Part shown: positions 53,793 through 63,896 of the stretch, piece after piece
How positions within the stretch are numbered: the first letter of the stretch is position 1
Layout: each line of letters opens with the position of its first letter
The notes under the pieces: model-generated
Seen by the model: the letters and a program-made list of their open reading frames with translations, nothing else
Databases searched by the model: none
Told to the model about the DNA's origin: nothing
DNA from: Lachnospiraceae bacterium
GTDB taxonomy: Bacteria; Bacillota; Clostridia; Lachnospirales; Lachnospiraceae
NCBI GenBank assembly: GCA_910575555.1
Contig: CAJTFX010000005.1
Span: forward strand, 220,457 to 284,456
DNA: 64,000 bases
Direction: 5' to 3'
Translations under genes and position numbers: made by a program

Positions 53793-55922
53793 ATGAGAGA
53801 GGAAAGATCAGATGCTTCCCCAATGGATCGGACTGCAGGAGTAGCATGCAGCGCAGTGCAGGCACAGAAAGCAGTAAATCAGGCGGTTCAATTGCAAAAG
53901 GCAGCTCAGGGAGCAGGTGTGGCGCAGAAAGCAGCCCACGGCTCCCAGGCAGCCTATGCAGTGACCGCCGCGGCAAAAGGCGGAGGCACAGCGGCAGGGG
54001 CTGCCGCCGGAACAGCGTTAGGGGGCCCGCTGGGAACGGTGGTCGGGACTCTTGCAACAAGCAGGACATTTTGGAAAATAGTAGCGGGAGTTTTTGCGGC
54101 GTTGTTTCTGTGGATGTTCCTGATTGCAAATATGATCGGGATTATCCTGGCCTATCTGGGCTTCGCGGATGCGGATGCTTTTGCCAATGAAGCGCAGTCG
54201 GCAGAATTGTCCAACATCAAGGTACGGGTAGAGTCGATCCTGAAAAAGGAAGAATACAGGCAGGAAATTCTGGCGCTGGTTGAGCAGGCAAGAGACCAGG
54301 AGTTACAGGAAATCCAGTCAGATAAAGCCGCAAACTATAGCGATTATGAGCTTACGGTGGTGGATGAATACGAAAGTAAGCTAAAAATGAATACAAGCTA
54401 TTACCTTGCCATTCTGTTAAGCGAAGTCTGGGATACAAGTGACATCAATTCTTTTCTGGGTTATCCCAGCGACTGGGGGGACATGTCAACGGAACTCACC
54501 AGCAAGTATGACGCTTATTTTGAGGAAGCGGCGCAGGCGTATGGCGTGCCTGTGGCCCTGCTAAAGGCAATGGGGATGGCAGAATCAGGATTTAACCAGA
54601 ATGCAGTTTCAGGGGCGGGAGCGATCGGCGTGATGCAGCTCATGCCGGGGACGGCGGCGTCTTTGGGCGTAAATCCGTACAACGCCCGTGAGAATATCAG
54701 GGGCGGGGCGAAGTATATTGCGAAGAACCTGGAGCAGTTTAAGAATCATTCAAACGGGCTGGAGCTTGCCATTGCCGCATACAATGCAGGGCCGGGGAAT
54801 GTGATCAAATATGGATACCAGATACCGCCGTTTAAGGAAACGCAGAATTATGTGAAGAGGGTACTGGGGTATATTACGATACAGGAGCGGCGGGCAGGAA
54901 GCTCAGAAGATTCGGATGAAGATTTAAGCGGTCCGTACAGCCAGCTGAAAGAGGCCGTCTCGGAGAATGCAGACCGTCTTTTTTCCTGGTCAGTGACAGG
55001 AGAAGGGGAAAGCGATACAACAAAGACCATCTACTATCAGCTCTCAGAATCCGGAAAGACGGAGATTGCGAAGGCGGCGTATGAAAAGCTGAAAGCAGAG
55101 GGAGAAAGCGTAGCAGCAGAAACGGTTCCGGCAAAAGTAAAGTCCGTAGAATATACGCTTGCGCTGGTTTTAAGCTCCCGCCCTGCCTCTGGAAGCGGTT
55201 ATGAGTACAAATATGTAACAAGCAAGAGTACTTTTGAGCTGGTGATAAAGGTTCTGAAATTGATGAGCGAGGGGCTCGATTCCCTGAAGGATTCCTTTTT
55301 CTCCCTGTTTTCCTGGAGGGATTTTGTGACGGGAGGCGGTTCGGATTCCTATATCGGGAATATTGACGCGACCGGGGATATCATTACTTATGATACCGTA
55401 GGAAAGGGCGTAAAAAAGGTGGTCTATTTTAACCAGGGGGAGGAACCATGGAGAAACATGCCTTATGGCACCAGTACCATAGGAGCTGCCGGCTGCGGTC
55501 CGACCTCTCTGGCGATCGTGATCTCTACTCTGACGGGGCAGACGGTGACCCCTCAGACGACCTGTGCATTTTCCATCAGCAACGGGGAATATGTCTCCGG
55601 GGTGGGTACCGCACATTCCTTTCCGACCAATGCGGCAAAGCACTGGGGCTTGACCTGTGAGCGGGTAGGGAAAGATAAGATGGACTATGTTGTGCAGTCC
55701 TTAAAAGAGGGAAAGATGGTGGTGGAAATCTGTGAAGCTTATACCATTACCGGCGGGAGCAGCGGGCATTTTATCGTCCTTACCGGAGTAACAAGGGATG
55801 GGTACATTACCATTGCAGACTGTGCAAGCAGGGAGCGGACCGGAAAGGTGTACAGCGTAAATACCATCAAATCCTATGGACGGGATTTAAGCGCCGGGGC
55901 ATTCTGGATTATCGGGAAGTAA
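53793..55922 (+). CDS. Lytic transglycosylase - C39-type peptidase fusion (VirB1-like)
   Basis: 709 aa; start ATG behind AAAGGGGTGGCAC. Ala/Gln-rich N-terminus, one membrane anchor (about residues 88-115), then SLT domain at about 240-350: catalytic Glu in GMAESGFNQNA, plus GAIGVMQLMPGTA and AIAAYNAGPGNV. The C-terminal domain (about 540-709) is a C39-like cysteine peptidase: Cys in AAGCGPTSLAIV and His in SSGHFIVLTGV. It would open the cell wall for the transfer channel, the job of CwlT-type enzymes in other elements. The pairing with C39 rather than NlpC/P60 is notable. Confidence 0.88.
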   Translation: MREERSDASPMDRTAGVACSAVQAQKAVNQAVQLQKAAQGAGVAQKAAHGSQAAYAVTAAAKGGGTAAGAAAGTALGGPLGTVVGTLATSRTFWKIVAGVFAALFLWMFLIANMIGIILAYLGFADADAFANEAQSAELSNIKVRVESILKKEEYRQEILALVEQARDQELQEIQSDKAANYSDYELTVVDEYESKLKMNTSYYLAILLSEVWDTSDINSFLGYPSDWGDMSTELTSKYDAYFEEAAQAYGVPVALLKAMGMAESGFNQNAVSGAGAIGVMQLMPGTAASLGVNPYNARENIRGGAKYIAKNLEQFKNHSNGLELAIAAYNAGPGNVIKYGYQIPPFKETQNYVKRVLGYITIQERRAGSSEDSDEDLSGPYSQLKEAVSENADRLFSWSVTGEGESDTTKTIYYQLSESGKTEIAKAAYEKLKAEGESVAAETVPAKVKSVEYTLALVLSSRPASGSGYEYKYVTSKSTFELVIKVLKLMSEGLDSLKDSFFSLFSWRDFVTGGGSDSYIGNIDATGDIITYDTVGKGVKKVVYFNQGEEPWRNMPYGTSTIGAAGCGPTSLAIVISTLTGQTVTPQTTCAFSISNGEYVSGVGTAHSFPTNAAKHWGLTCERVGKDKMDYVVQSLKEGKMVVEICEAYTITGGSSGHFIVLTGVTRDGYITIADCASRERTGKVYSVNTIKSYGRDLSAGAFWIIGK

Positions 55923-55936
55923 AGGAGGTTGGTGCT

Positions 55937-56755
55937 ATGCATGGAAAGAGAAGAATCTGCAGAACAATCCTGATCACATGTTTGCTGTATTTTATGTCTG
56001 GCAGTCGTGTGTTAGCAGAAGAAATTCCAGAAATCCTGCCTGTGATTGTAAGGTGGGAAGAAGGACAAGGATTCGACAGCGCCGGGATGCCAATTATAGG
56101 AGGGTGGGCGTATGATGACGTAAATGAAGCCGGTAAATATGTATTATTTGATGAAAACGGGATGGTGCAAAAGAAAGCAGAAAGCTGGGATGACCGGGAG
56201 GATGCAGGGGAGTATTTTACATCTACGGAGCAGGAGACGGGAACCATTGCGCTGCGTTCTGAGATTTTTGATGGATTCGAGGGAAAAATTTTTGTTACGG
56301 TTGAGGAAGAAAGCGGTACTGCTGAAAAATATATTTTATCTCCCGAGAACCTGTATGAGTTTAATATACCTGCACATAGTGGAAGATACCGGATTCAGAA
56401 GGCAGAAGCGGCAGATGCTGCATTTGTTTATCTGGCAGAATACCGCCAGGAACCATTCCGTATGGAAGAAAACGGGCTGTTCCTTTGCAATATTAAAGTG
56501 ACAGATCAGCAAACAGGGGAAGTTCAGCAGAAGCAGCAAGATACTCCGATCGCAGCAGAGGATTATCTGGAAGAAGAAAATACGGGAGAAAGGAGGCCGG
56601 CAGTGTCAGGAAAGGAAACGGTGAAAGGCAATATGGGGGAATGGAACACAGATACACAGCCTTTAGATCTGAAATATTTGTTCCTTGGTGCAGGTATTGT
56701 CGTGATACTGGCAGTCGGGTTATTGATAAGAAGAAGGAAAAACAAATATCACTAA
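55937..56755 (+). CDS. Secreted, C-terminally anchored transfer-operon protein
   Basis: 272 aa; start ATG behind AAAGGAGGTTGGTGCT. Signal peptide (ILITCLLYFMSGSRVLA), beta-rich extracellular domain (about 30-195, GKYVLFDENGMVQKKAESWD), Glu/Gln-rich linker and a C-terminal membrane helix (YLFLGAGIVVILAVGLLI) before RRRKNKYH. Topology resembles pilin-like or SpaA-like surface proteins. No LPXTG motif. Possible mating-contact protein. Confidence 0.7.
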   Translation: MHGKRRICRTILITCLLYFMSGSRVLAEEIPEILPVIVRWEEGQGFDSAGMPIIGGWAYDDVNEAGKYVLFDENGMVQKKAESWDDREDAGEYFTSTEQETGTIALRSEIFDGFEGKIFVTVEEESGTAEKYILSPENLYEFNIPAHSGRYRIQKAEAADAAFVYLAEYRQEPFRMEENGLFLCNIKVTDQQTGEVQQKQQDTPIAAEDYLEEENTGERRPAVSGKETVKGNMGEWNTDTQPLDLKYLFLGAGIVVILAVGLLIRRRKNKYH

Positions 56756-56824
56756 TAATCAGGGGAAACGTCATGGCAGGATAAACGGCTTTGTATGTTT
56801 CCTCCATTGTTTTGTAGGAGGTGC

Positions 56825-57304
56825 TTGAAAATCGCACAGAGAGAACGGGTGGATGTCTATACCATACCACCGAATTTTGCACAGGAGGGGACGATTCTCT
56901 CAGGGAGGGTCAGGTTTCGGAATGCATTTGAGGCAGGAATCCTGGGACTTGTTTTATTGCAGATTCTGTTATCTATGGACTTTGGTATACGGGTGAAAAT
57001 CTATGTGGGAGTGGCGGTGTTGATTCCGGCGTTGATTTTTGCCATCTTGGGGGTTCAGGGAGAAAGCCTGACCTCCTTTTTATTTCAGTTTATAAGATAT
57101 TTAAACAGGCGCAGGGTGCTTACGGTTCCGGATGGAAAGTACAGGCTTAAGAGGAACCGGAGGCTTGCGAAACAAAAAAAGAAGAGCCGGAGAGGAAAAG
57201 GAGGCGGAGATCATCGGAAGCGAAGTAAAAGAACTGAAGCAAAAGCTGAGACAAGCGAAGCGGGAGGAAAAGAGAAACCAGAAGGAGGAGAAGAAAAAAC
57301 GTAA
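56825..57304 (+). CDS. PrgI-family conjugation protein
   Basis: 159 aa. RVDVYTIPPNFAQEGTILSG followed by VRFRNAFEAG is typical of PrgI/TcpE-like proteins. Two membrane helices (about 40-80) and a long Lys/Arg-rich tail. Start uncertain: TTG 56825 is 3 nt from AGGAGG; no better start is in frame. It overlaps the VirB4 frame by 173 bases. Confidence 0.75.
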   Translation: MKIAQRERVDVYTIPPNFAQEGTILSGRVRFRNAFEAGILGLVLLQILLSMDFGIRVKIYVGVAVLIPALIFAILGVQGESLTSFLFQFIRYLNRRRVLTVPDGKYRLKRNRRLAKQKKKSRRGKGGGDHRKRSKRTEAKAETSEAGGKEKPEGGEEKT

Positions 57305-59975
57305 GGAGCAGCAGAAAAGGAAACAGGAGCAGCTTCGGGAGGAAGAGCGGATGCGTAAGGCCCACATGAAAGAGGAAAAAGAGGTCAAGAGGGAGCTTTC
57401 AAAATCCGGGCAGACAGACGCAAATGTGGAGGCAGATAAGATAAGAAAACCAGAAAAGGCGAAGCAAAAGAAGGAGAAAGAGCCGGAGTTAGACCTGCTT
57501 CCTGTAACATGGGTATCCTCCTATCTCCCGATCCGGCAGGTGAAAAACGGAGTCATCCTAACTACGGATCACCGGTATATCAAGCTGATTGAGATTCTGC
57601 CGATTAATTTCCTTCTGCGTTCCTCGGCAGAACAGAGGAATATCGTAATGTCCTTTATGTCCTATTTAAAGATTGCCCCTGTGAACATGCAGTTTAAGAT
57701 CATATCAAAAAAGGCAGACATTGCGGAATATATTGAGAAGATCAAGGAAGAAGCGGCAAGGGAGAAGGATGAACGCGTCCGGCTCTTACAGGAGGATTAT
57801 GCAGGGCTGATTGAGACACTGGGGCGGAAAGAAGCAGTTACCCGGCGTTTTTTCCTGATCTTTGAATACCAGTCTTACAATAATAATAAAAATCCGGCAG
57901 AGAAGGATGTCCTTTTGTATATGAAGTCTGCGGTGCAGACTGCAAAAAAGTATCTGGCTCAATGCGGGAATATGGTACTGGAGCACGAAAATGATACCCG
58001 TTTTCTGGTAGATGTGCTGTATCAGATTCTGAACCGAAGGACCAGTGTATATGAATCACTGGAAGAGCGCACACGGAAAGTTGCTGATTATTACCGCAGG
58101 GAGAATGGAGAGGACAGTGTCCGCCATATTCCGGTGACAGAACTGATTGCGCCGGATTGCATTGATTTCAGGCATCGGAATTATCTGGTAATGGACGGGC
58201 TGTATTACAGCTATCTTCTGATTCCTTCCCACAAATATCGGACAAAGGTTCCGGCAGGCTGGATTTCTCTGTTGATTAATGCGGGGGAGGGGATTGATGT
58301 GGATCTGTTCTTCTTCCGGCAGGATAAAAGCAGGACAATGGAGCGGATCGGCAGGCGGATCAGGCTGAACCGTTCCAAGATTAAAGATACTTACGATACG
58401 AACAGTGATTTTGATGACTTAAGCGAGTCCATCCATGCCGGGTATTATCTGAAACGGGGATTAAGCGGCAGCGAAGATTTTTATTACATGAGTACGCTGA
58501 TTACCATTACCGGGCGGAGTCAGAAGGAAGTGGAATGGCGGGTCAAGGAGATGACGAAGCTTCTAAACTCTCAGGATATCGGGACGGTAAGCTGTCTGTT
58601 CCGGGAAGAAGAGGCTTTTCTGTCCTCCCTGCCAATCCTGAACCTGGATAAGAAGCTTTATGAGCGTTCTAAAAGGAATGTGCTGACCTCCGGGGTGGCA
58701 AGCTGCTATCCTTTTACCTCTTATGAGATGTCGGATAAAGACGGGATCATGATGGGGGTAAATAAGGCGAACAACTCCCTGGTGATTGTGGATATCTTTA
58801 ATACGAAGATTTACAAGAATGCGAACATTGCAATCTTAGGGACATCCGGCGCAGGAAAGACCTTCACCATGCAGCTCATGGCACTGCGCCTGAGACGAAA
58901 AAATGTACAGGTATTTATTATTGCGCCGGATAAAGGCCATGAATTTGCCAGGGCGTGTACGAATACGGGCGGGGCTTTCATCCAGATTTCCCCGGCCTCC
59001 CCAAACTGTATTAATATCATGGAGATCCGGCCGGCGGATACGTCTGCAAGTGAACTCTTAGATGGTTATACGGTGGAGCGCTCGGAGCTGGCAATGAAGA
59101 TCCAGAGCCTGCATATTTTCTTCAGTCTCTTAATTCCAGACTTAGACCATGAAGAAAAGCAGCTTTTGGATGAAGCGCTGGTCATGACCTACGCGGAAAA
59201 AGGAATTACCCACGATAATAAAAGCCTGTTAAATGCGGCAGACCCTGGACGCTATAAGGAGATGCCGATTCTGGGAGATTTATATGAGGTGCTTCTTCGT
59301 AAGTCGGAATGCCGGAGAATGGCAAACATCTTAAACCGTCTGGTGCATGGTTCGGCATCCACTTTTAACCAGCAGACAAATGTAGACTTATCCAACAAAT
59401 ATGTGGTGCTTGATATCTCGGAGCTTTCCGGGGACCTGCTGCTCGGCATGTTCGTCGCTCTGGACTTTGTCTGGGCGAAAGCGAAAGAGGACCGGACGGT
59501 GGAGAAGGCAATCTTTATTGATGAGGCGTGGAAGCTTCTGGTGTCAAATGAGCTGGCTGGGGAGTATCTTCTGGAAATCTTCAAGGTCATCCGTGCTTAT
59601 GGAGGTTCGGCAGTCTGTGCAACGCAGGATCTGGTAGATTTCTTTGCATTAAAGGGAGGGAAGCTTGGGCGCGGGATTCTGAACAATTCCAAGACAAAGA
59701 TCATCCTGAACATGGAGACCAGCGAAGCCGGGAACATCAGGGAGGAGCTGGATCTGTCGGAAGCAGAGGCCATGTCCATTACCCGGTTTGAACGGGGGAC
59801 CGGCCTGATTTCCACCAACAGCAATAACCTGATTGTTGATTTTAAGGCAAGCCAGCTGGAAAAGGACCTCATCACTACAGACCGGAAGGATCTTAAGGAG
59901 TTAAAGCAGCGGCTTCAGAAATATGGGAATCAGGCATACGGAAAGAAGGTGGAGGAGGTGCAGACAGGAATGTAA
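57132..59975 (+). CDS. VirB4-family conjugation ATPase
   Basis: 947 aa as measured from the first in-frame ATG, which lies inside prgI; a strong AGGAGG at 57199-57204 has no standard start after it, so the true start is unsure. A Lys/Glu-rich coiled-coil N-terminus (about 120 residues) precedes the VirB4 core: Walker A ILGTSGAGKTFTMQL (near 568), Walker B KAIFIDEAWKLL (near 795), and AVCATQDLVDFF after it. It powers the type IV secretion channel at the inner face of the membrane. Confidence 0.93.
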   Translation: MESTGLRGTGGLRNKKRRAGEEKEAEIIGSEVKELKQKLRQAKREEKRNQKEEKKKRKEQQKRKQEQLREEERMRKAHMKEEKEVKRELSKSGQTDANVEADKIRKPEKAKQKKEKEPELDLLPVTWVSSYLPIRQVKNGVILTTDHRYIKLIEILPINFLLRSSAEQRNIVMSFMSYLKIAPVNMQFKIISKKADIAEYIEKIKEEAAREKDERVRLLQEDYAGLIETLGRKEAVTRRFFLIFEYQSYNNNKNPAEKDVLLYMKSAVQTAKKYLAQCGNMVLEHENDTRFLVDVLYQILNRRTSVYESLEERTRKVADYYRRENGEDSVRHIPVTELIAPDCIDFRHRNYLVMDGLYYSYLLIPSHKYRTKVPAGWISLLINAGEGIDVDLFFFRQDKSRTMERIGRRIRLNRSKIKDTYDTNSDFDDLSESIHAGYYLKRGLSGSEDFYYMSTLITITGRSQKEVEWRVKEMTKLLNSQDIGTVSCLFREEEAFLSSLPILNLDKKLYERSKRNVLTSGVASCYPFTSYEMSDKDGIMMGVNKANNSLVIVDIFNTKIYKNANIAILGTSGAGKTFTMQLMALRLRRKNVQVFIIAPDKGHEFARACTNTGGAFIQISPASPNCINIMEIRPADTSASELLDGYTVERSELAMKIQSLHIFFSLLIPDLDHEEKQLLDEALVMTYAEKGITHDNKSLLNAADPGRYKEMPILGDLYEVLLRKSECRRMANILNRLVHGSASTFNQQTNVDLSNKYVVLDISELSGDLLLGMFVALDFVWAKAKEDRTVEKAIFIDEAWKLLVSNELAGEYLLEIFKVIRAYGGSAVCATQDLVDFFALKGGKLGRGILNNSKTKIILNMETSEAGNIREELDLSEAEAMSITRFERGTGLISTNSNNLIVDFKASQLEKDLITTDRKDLKELKQRLQKYGNQAYGKKVEEVQTGM

Positions 59976-60043
59976 TTATTTTAAAGCGTATAAAAGGTGT
60001 CCTTATAGGCGTCCTTCCTACATATCCGGGAGACGGATAGAGG

Positions 60044-60067
60044 AAAAACGTCATACAATACGTTTTT
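60044..60067. repeat. Perfect 8-bp hairpin after virB4
   Basis: AAAAACGT (60044-60051) and ACGTTTTT (60060-60067) pair around an 8-nt loop, ending in T5. It may act as a weak terminator within the operon gap. Confidence 0.5.
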
Positions 60068-60133
60068 AATGACACTTTTTATATGTCATAATTAGGAACT
60101 GTTTAGAAATAGCAGGAAGGATGAAATACAAAA

Positions 60134-60685
60134 ATGGAAAATCAGAACAAGCAAAGGGACGTAGAGCGGGAATTGAAAGATCTGGTCCAGAGGTACAATG
60201 TACTGGATAAGAGCCAGGTTTATGCTTATTTTGGGAAATCTGGGCGGGATAAGTTCGTAGGACGTGCGTTGAAAAAACTGGAAAAAGAGCATTCCATTTA
60301 TGTCTGCCGGGAGACGAAACAGGTGGCATCAAGTGAGGCGGCTCATGCAGCGTGGGAGCGGGGCCTTGGCCTTTCTGTCTGGGTGCTTTTAAGTTTGATG
60401 GACCAGAAGAAGATTGAAGAGCATTTTGCAGCTTCCAGGGAGGAATACCCGGTCCGTATTGTGTTTGTAGGAGACGGGGAAATCTATGATATTCTATATG
60501 TTGCATCGGAGGATATTGAGCTTACAAACCAGCTGTTTGCCCGAAAAAACATAGACGGGTGCGGGCATATCGTGATCGTGGAGGAACCGGAGGATATCCC
60601 TAAGATTCAGATTACGGATGTAATTGGATATTGTACAGTAAAGGAGGAGGGTCAAATCGAATACTATCGAAAAGACAGCCGGTAA
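60134..60685 (+). CDS. DUF5697-like ICE protein
   Basis: 183 aa; start ATG behind GCAGGAAGGATG. N-terminal winged-helix-like part (RDVERELKDLVQRYNVLDKS, FVGRALKKLEKEHSIYVC), then an alpha/beta domain (VRIVFVGDGEIYDILYVASE). Matches my recollection of DUF5697 proteins in Lachnospiraceae elements; function unknown. Confidence 0.65.
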   Translation: MENQNKQRDVERELKDLVQRYNVLDKSQVYAYFGKSGRDKFVGRALKKLEKEHSIYVCRETKQVASSEAAHAAWERGLGLSVWVLLSLMDQKKIEEHFAASREEYPVRIVFVGDGEIYDILYVASEDIELTNQLFARKNIDGCGHIVIVEEPEDIPKIQITDVIGYCTVKEEGQIEYYRKDSR

Positions 60686-60704
60686 CAAAGAGGCGTTTTG
60701 GAAG

Positions 60705-61367
60705 ATGAAAAAGCAGCTGAATGAAGCGCAGAAACTGGCTTCGGATGTGGAACGCCTCCTGGCAGAATCAAGGAATCTTGTGGCGTGTTATACCAGAAGC
60801 CAAGCACAGTCCGGTTATGAAAGCCTGTCAGACATGGTGCTGGAGGCGTCAAAGACAGGGGAAAAGCTGACGGAAAAGTTAAGACGGCTTTCTTTAGAGG
60901 TGGTCTTAGACGGCATGAAATATGAGCAGTACCAGTCGGAACTTGTGCGGATACATGGCATAGAGATTACATATTCAGGAGGCATTTTGGAGGTGACAGC
61001 CCCGGTACTGGTTCCGCACCGTAAGGAAAGCTATACGGATTATCTGTATAAGCCTTTACACACTGCGTTTCAGAAGTGGTGCAGGAAACAGCGGGAAGAA
61101 AACAAAGAGGTGCCAGAATTCCAAAAATGTACGGTCTGTTTTTTACATCTGTATGACCGGGAGCTACCTCTTGGCAGGGTGAGGGATCATGACAATATGG
61201 AGGAAAAACACGTGCTGGATGTGATCTCAAATTTCTTTCTGGTCTCTGACGGAGGCTTACATGCGGATACCTACCATCTTACCCGGATGGCAGAGCGGGA
61301 TGCTACGAAAATTTTTGTCATGGATGCGGAGAAATTTCCTTCATGGGTAGGTGCATTTATGCAGTAA
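60705..61367 (+). CDS. DUF6100-like ICE protein
   Basis: 220 aa from ATG 60705. The frame is open upstream to a strong AGGAGGAGG at 60644-60652 but has no ATG/GTG/TTG there, so either the start has been lost or ATG 60705 with weak TTTGGAAG is used. Helical N-terminus (LNEAQKLASDVERLLAESRN) and a beta part with RVRDHDNMEEKHVLDVISNF and MDAEKFPSWV. Function unknown. Confidence 0.6.
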   Translation: MKKQLNEAQKLASDVERLLAESRNLVACYTRSQAQSGYESLSDMVLEASKTGEKLTEKLRRLSLEVVLDGMKYEQYQSELVRIHGIEITYSGGILEVTAPVLVPHRKESYTDYLYKPLHTAFQKWCRKQREENKEVPEFQKCTVCFLHLYDRELPLGRVRDHDNMEEKHVLDVISNFFLVSDGGLHADTYHLTRMAERDATKIFVMDAEKFPSWVGAFMQ

Positions 61368-61541
61368 ATCCATATCGAAAAAACTGGCAGATTTAACGAA
61401 GTGTTTTCGATAGTTGGAAAATCCGTGGAAATGCAGGAAAAATCAGAGGATTTTGCCGGATGAGGGATGGATTTGCTCCCCAAGTATCCGCTGATAGGGT
61501 ACTGGTTTTTGGGCAGACAGGACACAGAAAGGTGGATTCAC

Positions 61542-62609
61542 ATGAATAAGCAGGACACGTTACTGGTGCTGATTGCACTCAGCGGAGAACTGCCTGCGGA
61601 TATGGCTGAGGCGGTCATTGGCTCTGTTTCGTATACAGCGGCAGTCCTTACCCGCTTAAAGCAGGAGGGGTATGTGCTTGTACGGAACAAGTCCGGCTGC
61701 AAAGGGTATGTGCTGCGGGCGAAGGGAAAGCGTTATGTCCTCGCTAAGTTTGGAGAGGATACCGATTTCTTTTTGCATGGGGCGGCTGGGACAAACCATG
61801 TGAAAGGGGAGATTGATAAACGGTTACGATTACACCGGATGAGCAAGGTATGGGTTTTCTTTTGGAAAACGGGTATTCCTATCTTTCGGAGTGAAAAACC
61901 GGAGTTGTTTTACAAAGCTTCGGAAGATGGGAGGGGGATAACGGCATATTACGGCAGCCAGGAATTCAAAGGGCGGACAGACGCCGTCAAAGGTTCCAGG
62001 GCCTGTGGGATACTGCTGGCCGGGGAGTCCGGTTATATTGTTTATCATTCCCTTTCGCAGCGGATGCGTTGGGCAAAGAAGATGGAACGAAGCGTAAGGA
62101 GCTTTGTGGAGAGGGAGAGCATGAAATGCGGGAAGCTTCGGCGGTTTGACGCGGTTGTGATGGGCGATTCCATAGGTCTTCTAGCAGAGCTTTTAACAAG
62201 TGACGGCGGCGTAAAAGGGGATTTGTTCCAGGTAGATGACATATATGAGCATTATTACTATGTGCCAACGATTCCGGAAGCGGAGATTCAGGTACAGTTT
62301 TTGACAGATGATAGAAAACGTGAACGCTTCTACCGATTTTTGTGTACTGCTCTAAATAAGATAGAACATACGGAATATTGTCTAAGCGCTGGTGCGGATG
62401 GCTTTGGGAATCCGGTCTATTTTTGCTATGAGCTGGATATGCGCCGGCTTTTGGGAATAAAGCAGGAGTTAGAGTGGAAAGGGAAGGGGAGTATCTTCTG
62501 TTTTCCCTACCAGCGTCCTGTGTTGGAATCATTTTTCGGAAGGGAGGCCATGTATCGTGAAATTGTTGTAGAAAAAGTAACTGCGTATCTAAGCCAGGAA
62601 GAGGTTTAA
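61542..62609 (+). CDS. Winged-helix ICE protein
   Basis: 355 aa from ATG 61542 behind AAAGGTGGATTCAC. Winged helix at the N-terminus (TLLVLIALSGELPADMAEAV and SYTAAVLTRLKQEGYVLVRN), followed by an alpha/beta region (MGDSIGLLAELLTSDGG) recalling replication-relaxation-like proteins next to VirD4. Function inferred as transfer initiation or regulation. Confidence 0.6.
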   Translation: MNKQDTLLVLIALSGELPADMAEAVIGSVSYTAAVLTRLKQEGYVLVRNKSGCKGYVLRAKGKRYVLAKFGEDTDFFLHGAAGTNHVKGEIDKRLRLHRMSKVWVFFWKTGIPIFRSEKPELFYKASEDGRGITAYYGSQEFKGRTDAVKGSRACGILLAGESGYIVYHSLSQRMRWAKKMERSVRSFVERESMKCGKLRRFDAVVMGDSIGLLAELLTSDGGVKGDLFQVDDIYEHYYYVPTIPEAEIQVQFLTDDRKRERFYRFLCTALNKIEHTEYCLSAGADGFGNPVYFCYELDMRRLLGIKQELEWKGKGSIFCFPYQRPVLESFFGREAMYREIVVEKVTAYLSQEEV

Positions 62610-62708
62610 CAGGAGTCCGCGCAAATAGGTGGAAGAAAAGGCAGGAGGTGCGAAAAGCGGACGAGAATTAGGAAAGAAGGTGGAAGAATAGAAAAGGATA
62701 AACATGGG

Positions 62709-63896
62709 ATGATAAAACCTGTTTTCGTTGGTTTGGGATTTTTGATATTGGCCTGCTATGCGGGAGGCTTTCTGGAGCAGCTTTTTCTGGAATCAGCGGT
62801 ACGGTTAAATCCTATCCAAAATCTCTGGCATGGGATATCTAAGATTTCGGGGTTAAAGTGTACGGCGGCAGTGATGATTCTCTTTGGTGTGATCGCAGTG
62901 CTGATCATGTTAAGGGGTTCCGGGAAGGAGACTTATGATGAGCGGAATTTTGAGATTTCCAGGCAGGGAACCTACGGAACGGCAGGATTTATGAATGGGG
63001 AGGAGCAGGAAAAAGTGCTTCAGACCAACAGACAGGCAGCGGATGTGAAAGGCGTAATCTTTGGAAGGGAGCTAAAAAGCGGGCACATTTTAAGCCTGCC
63101 TGTAGACTCCAGACTGAACCGGAACTTTGCCGTATGCGGTTCCCAGGGCAGCATGAAATCCAGGGCCTTTGCAAGGGTGATGGCGCTGCAGTGCATCCGG
63201 CGCGGGGAGAGTATTTATTTAACGGACCCGAAGTCGGAGCTATATGAAGACCTCTGCGCATATTTGCGTGCCTGCGGTTATACCGTCCGGCAGCTGAACC
63301 TGATCCATCTTCAGCATTCGGATGCATGGAATTGTCTCGGAGAGATTGACGATGGGAGCCTGATTGATGTATTCTGTGATGTAGTGATCCGGAATACAAC
63401 AGACAAATTCGATCATTTCTATGACAATACGGAGATGGATTTATTAAAAGCCTTATGCCTTTACGTGTTCAATGATTACCCGCCGGAAAAACGGACCTTT
63501 GCGGAAGCATATAAATTGTTGATCAATAAGAGCGTGGAAATGCTGGATGCGATTTTTGCGCGGCTCCCTACCAGCCATCCGGCAAGAGGACCGTACCAGC
63601 TCTTTGCAAAAGCAGATAAAGTGAAGGGAAATGCGGTCTTAGGGCTTGGAACCCGCCTGCAGATCATGCAGAACAAACTGGTACAGCAGATCACGAGCCA
63701 TAATGAGATTGACTTATCCCTGCCGGGAAGGGAGAAATGCGCTTATTTTTGTATTACCTCCGACCAGGACAGCACTTATGACGTGCTGGCGACATTATTT
63801 ACTTCTTTCCTGAGCATTAAACTTGTGCGGTATGCAGACCGGACGGAGGAACGGCGGTTGCCGGTCCCGGTACAGTTTATCTTAGATGAGTTTCCG
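62709..63896 (+). CDS. virD4: VirD4/TraG-type coupling protein, 5' exon
   Basis: Coupling ATPase that hands the relaxase-DNA complex to the channel. Two N-terminal membrane helices (GLGFLILACYAGGFLEQLF, AAVMILFGVIAVLIM), Walker A-like VCGSQGSMKSRAFA (near 145), YLTDPKSELYEDL (near 172), and Walker B FILDEFP at the very end. The family normally continues NIG or ANIG, but here the frame enters intron sequence (VRS, stop at 63908). An intact protein would require splicing. The second exon is outside the window. Confidence 0.85.
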
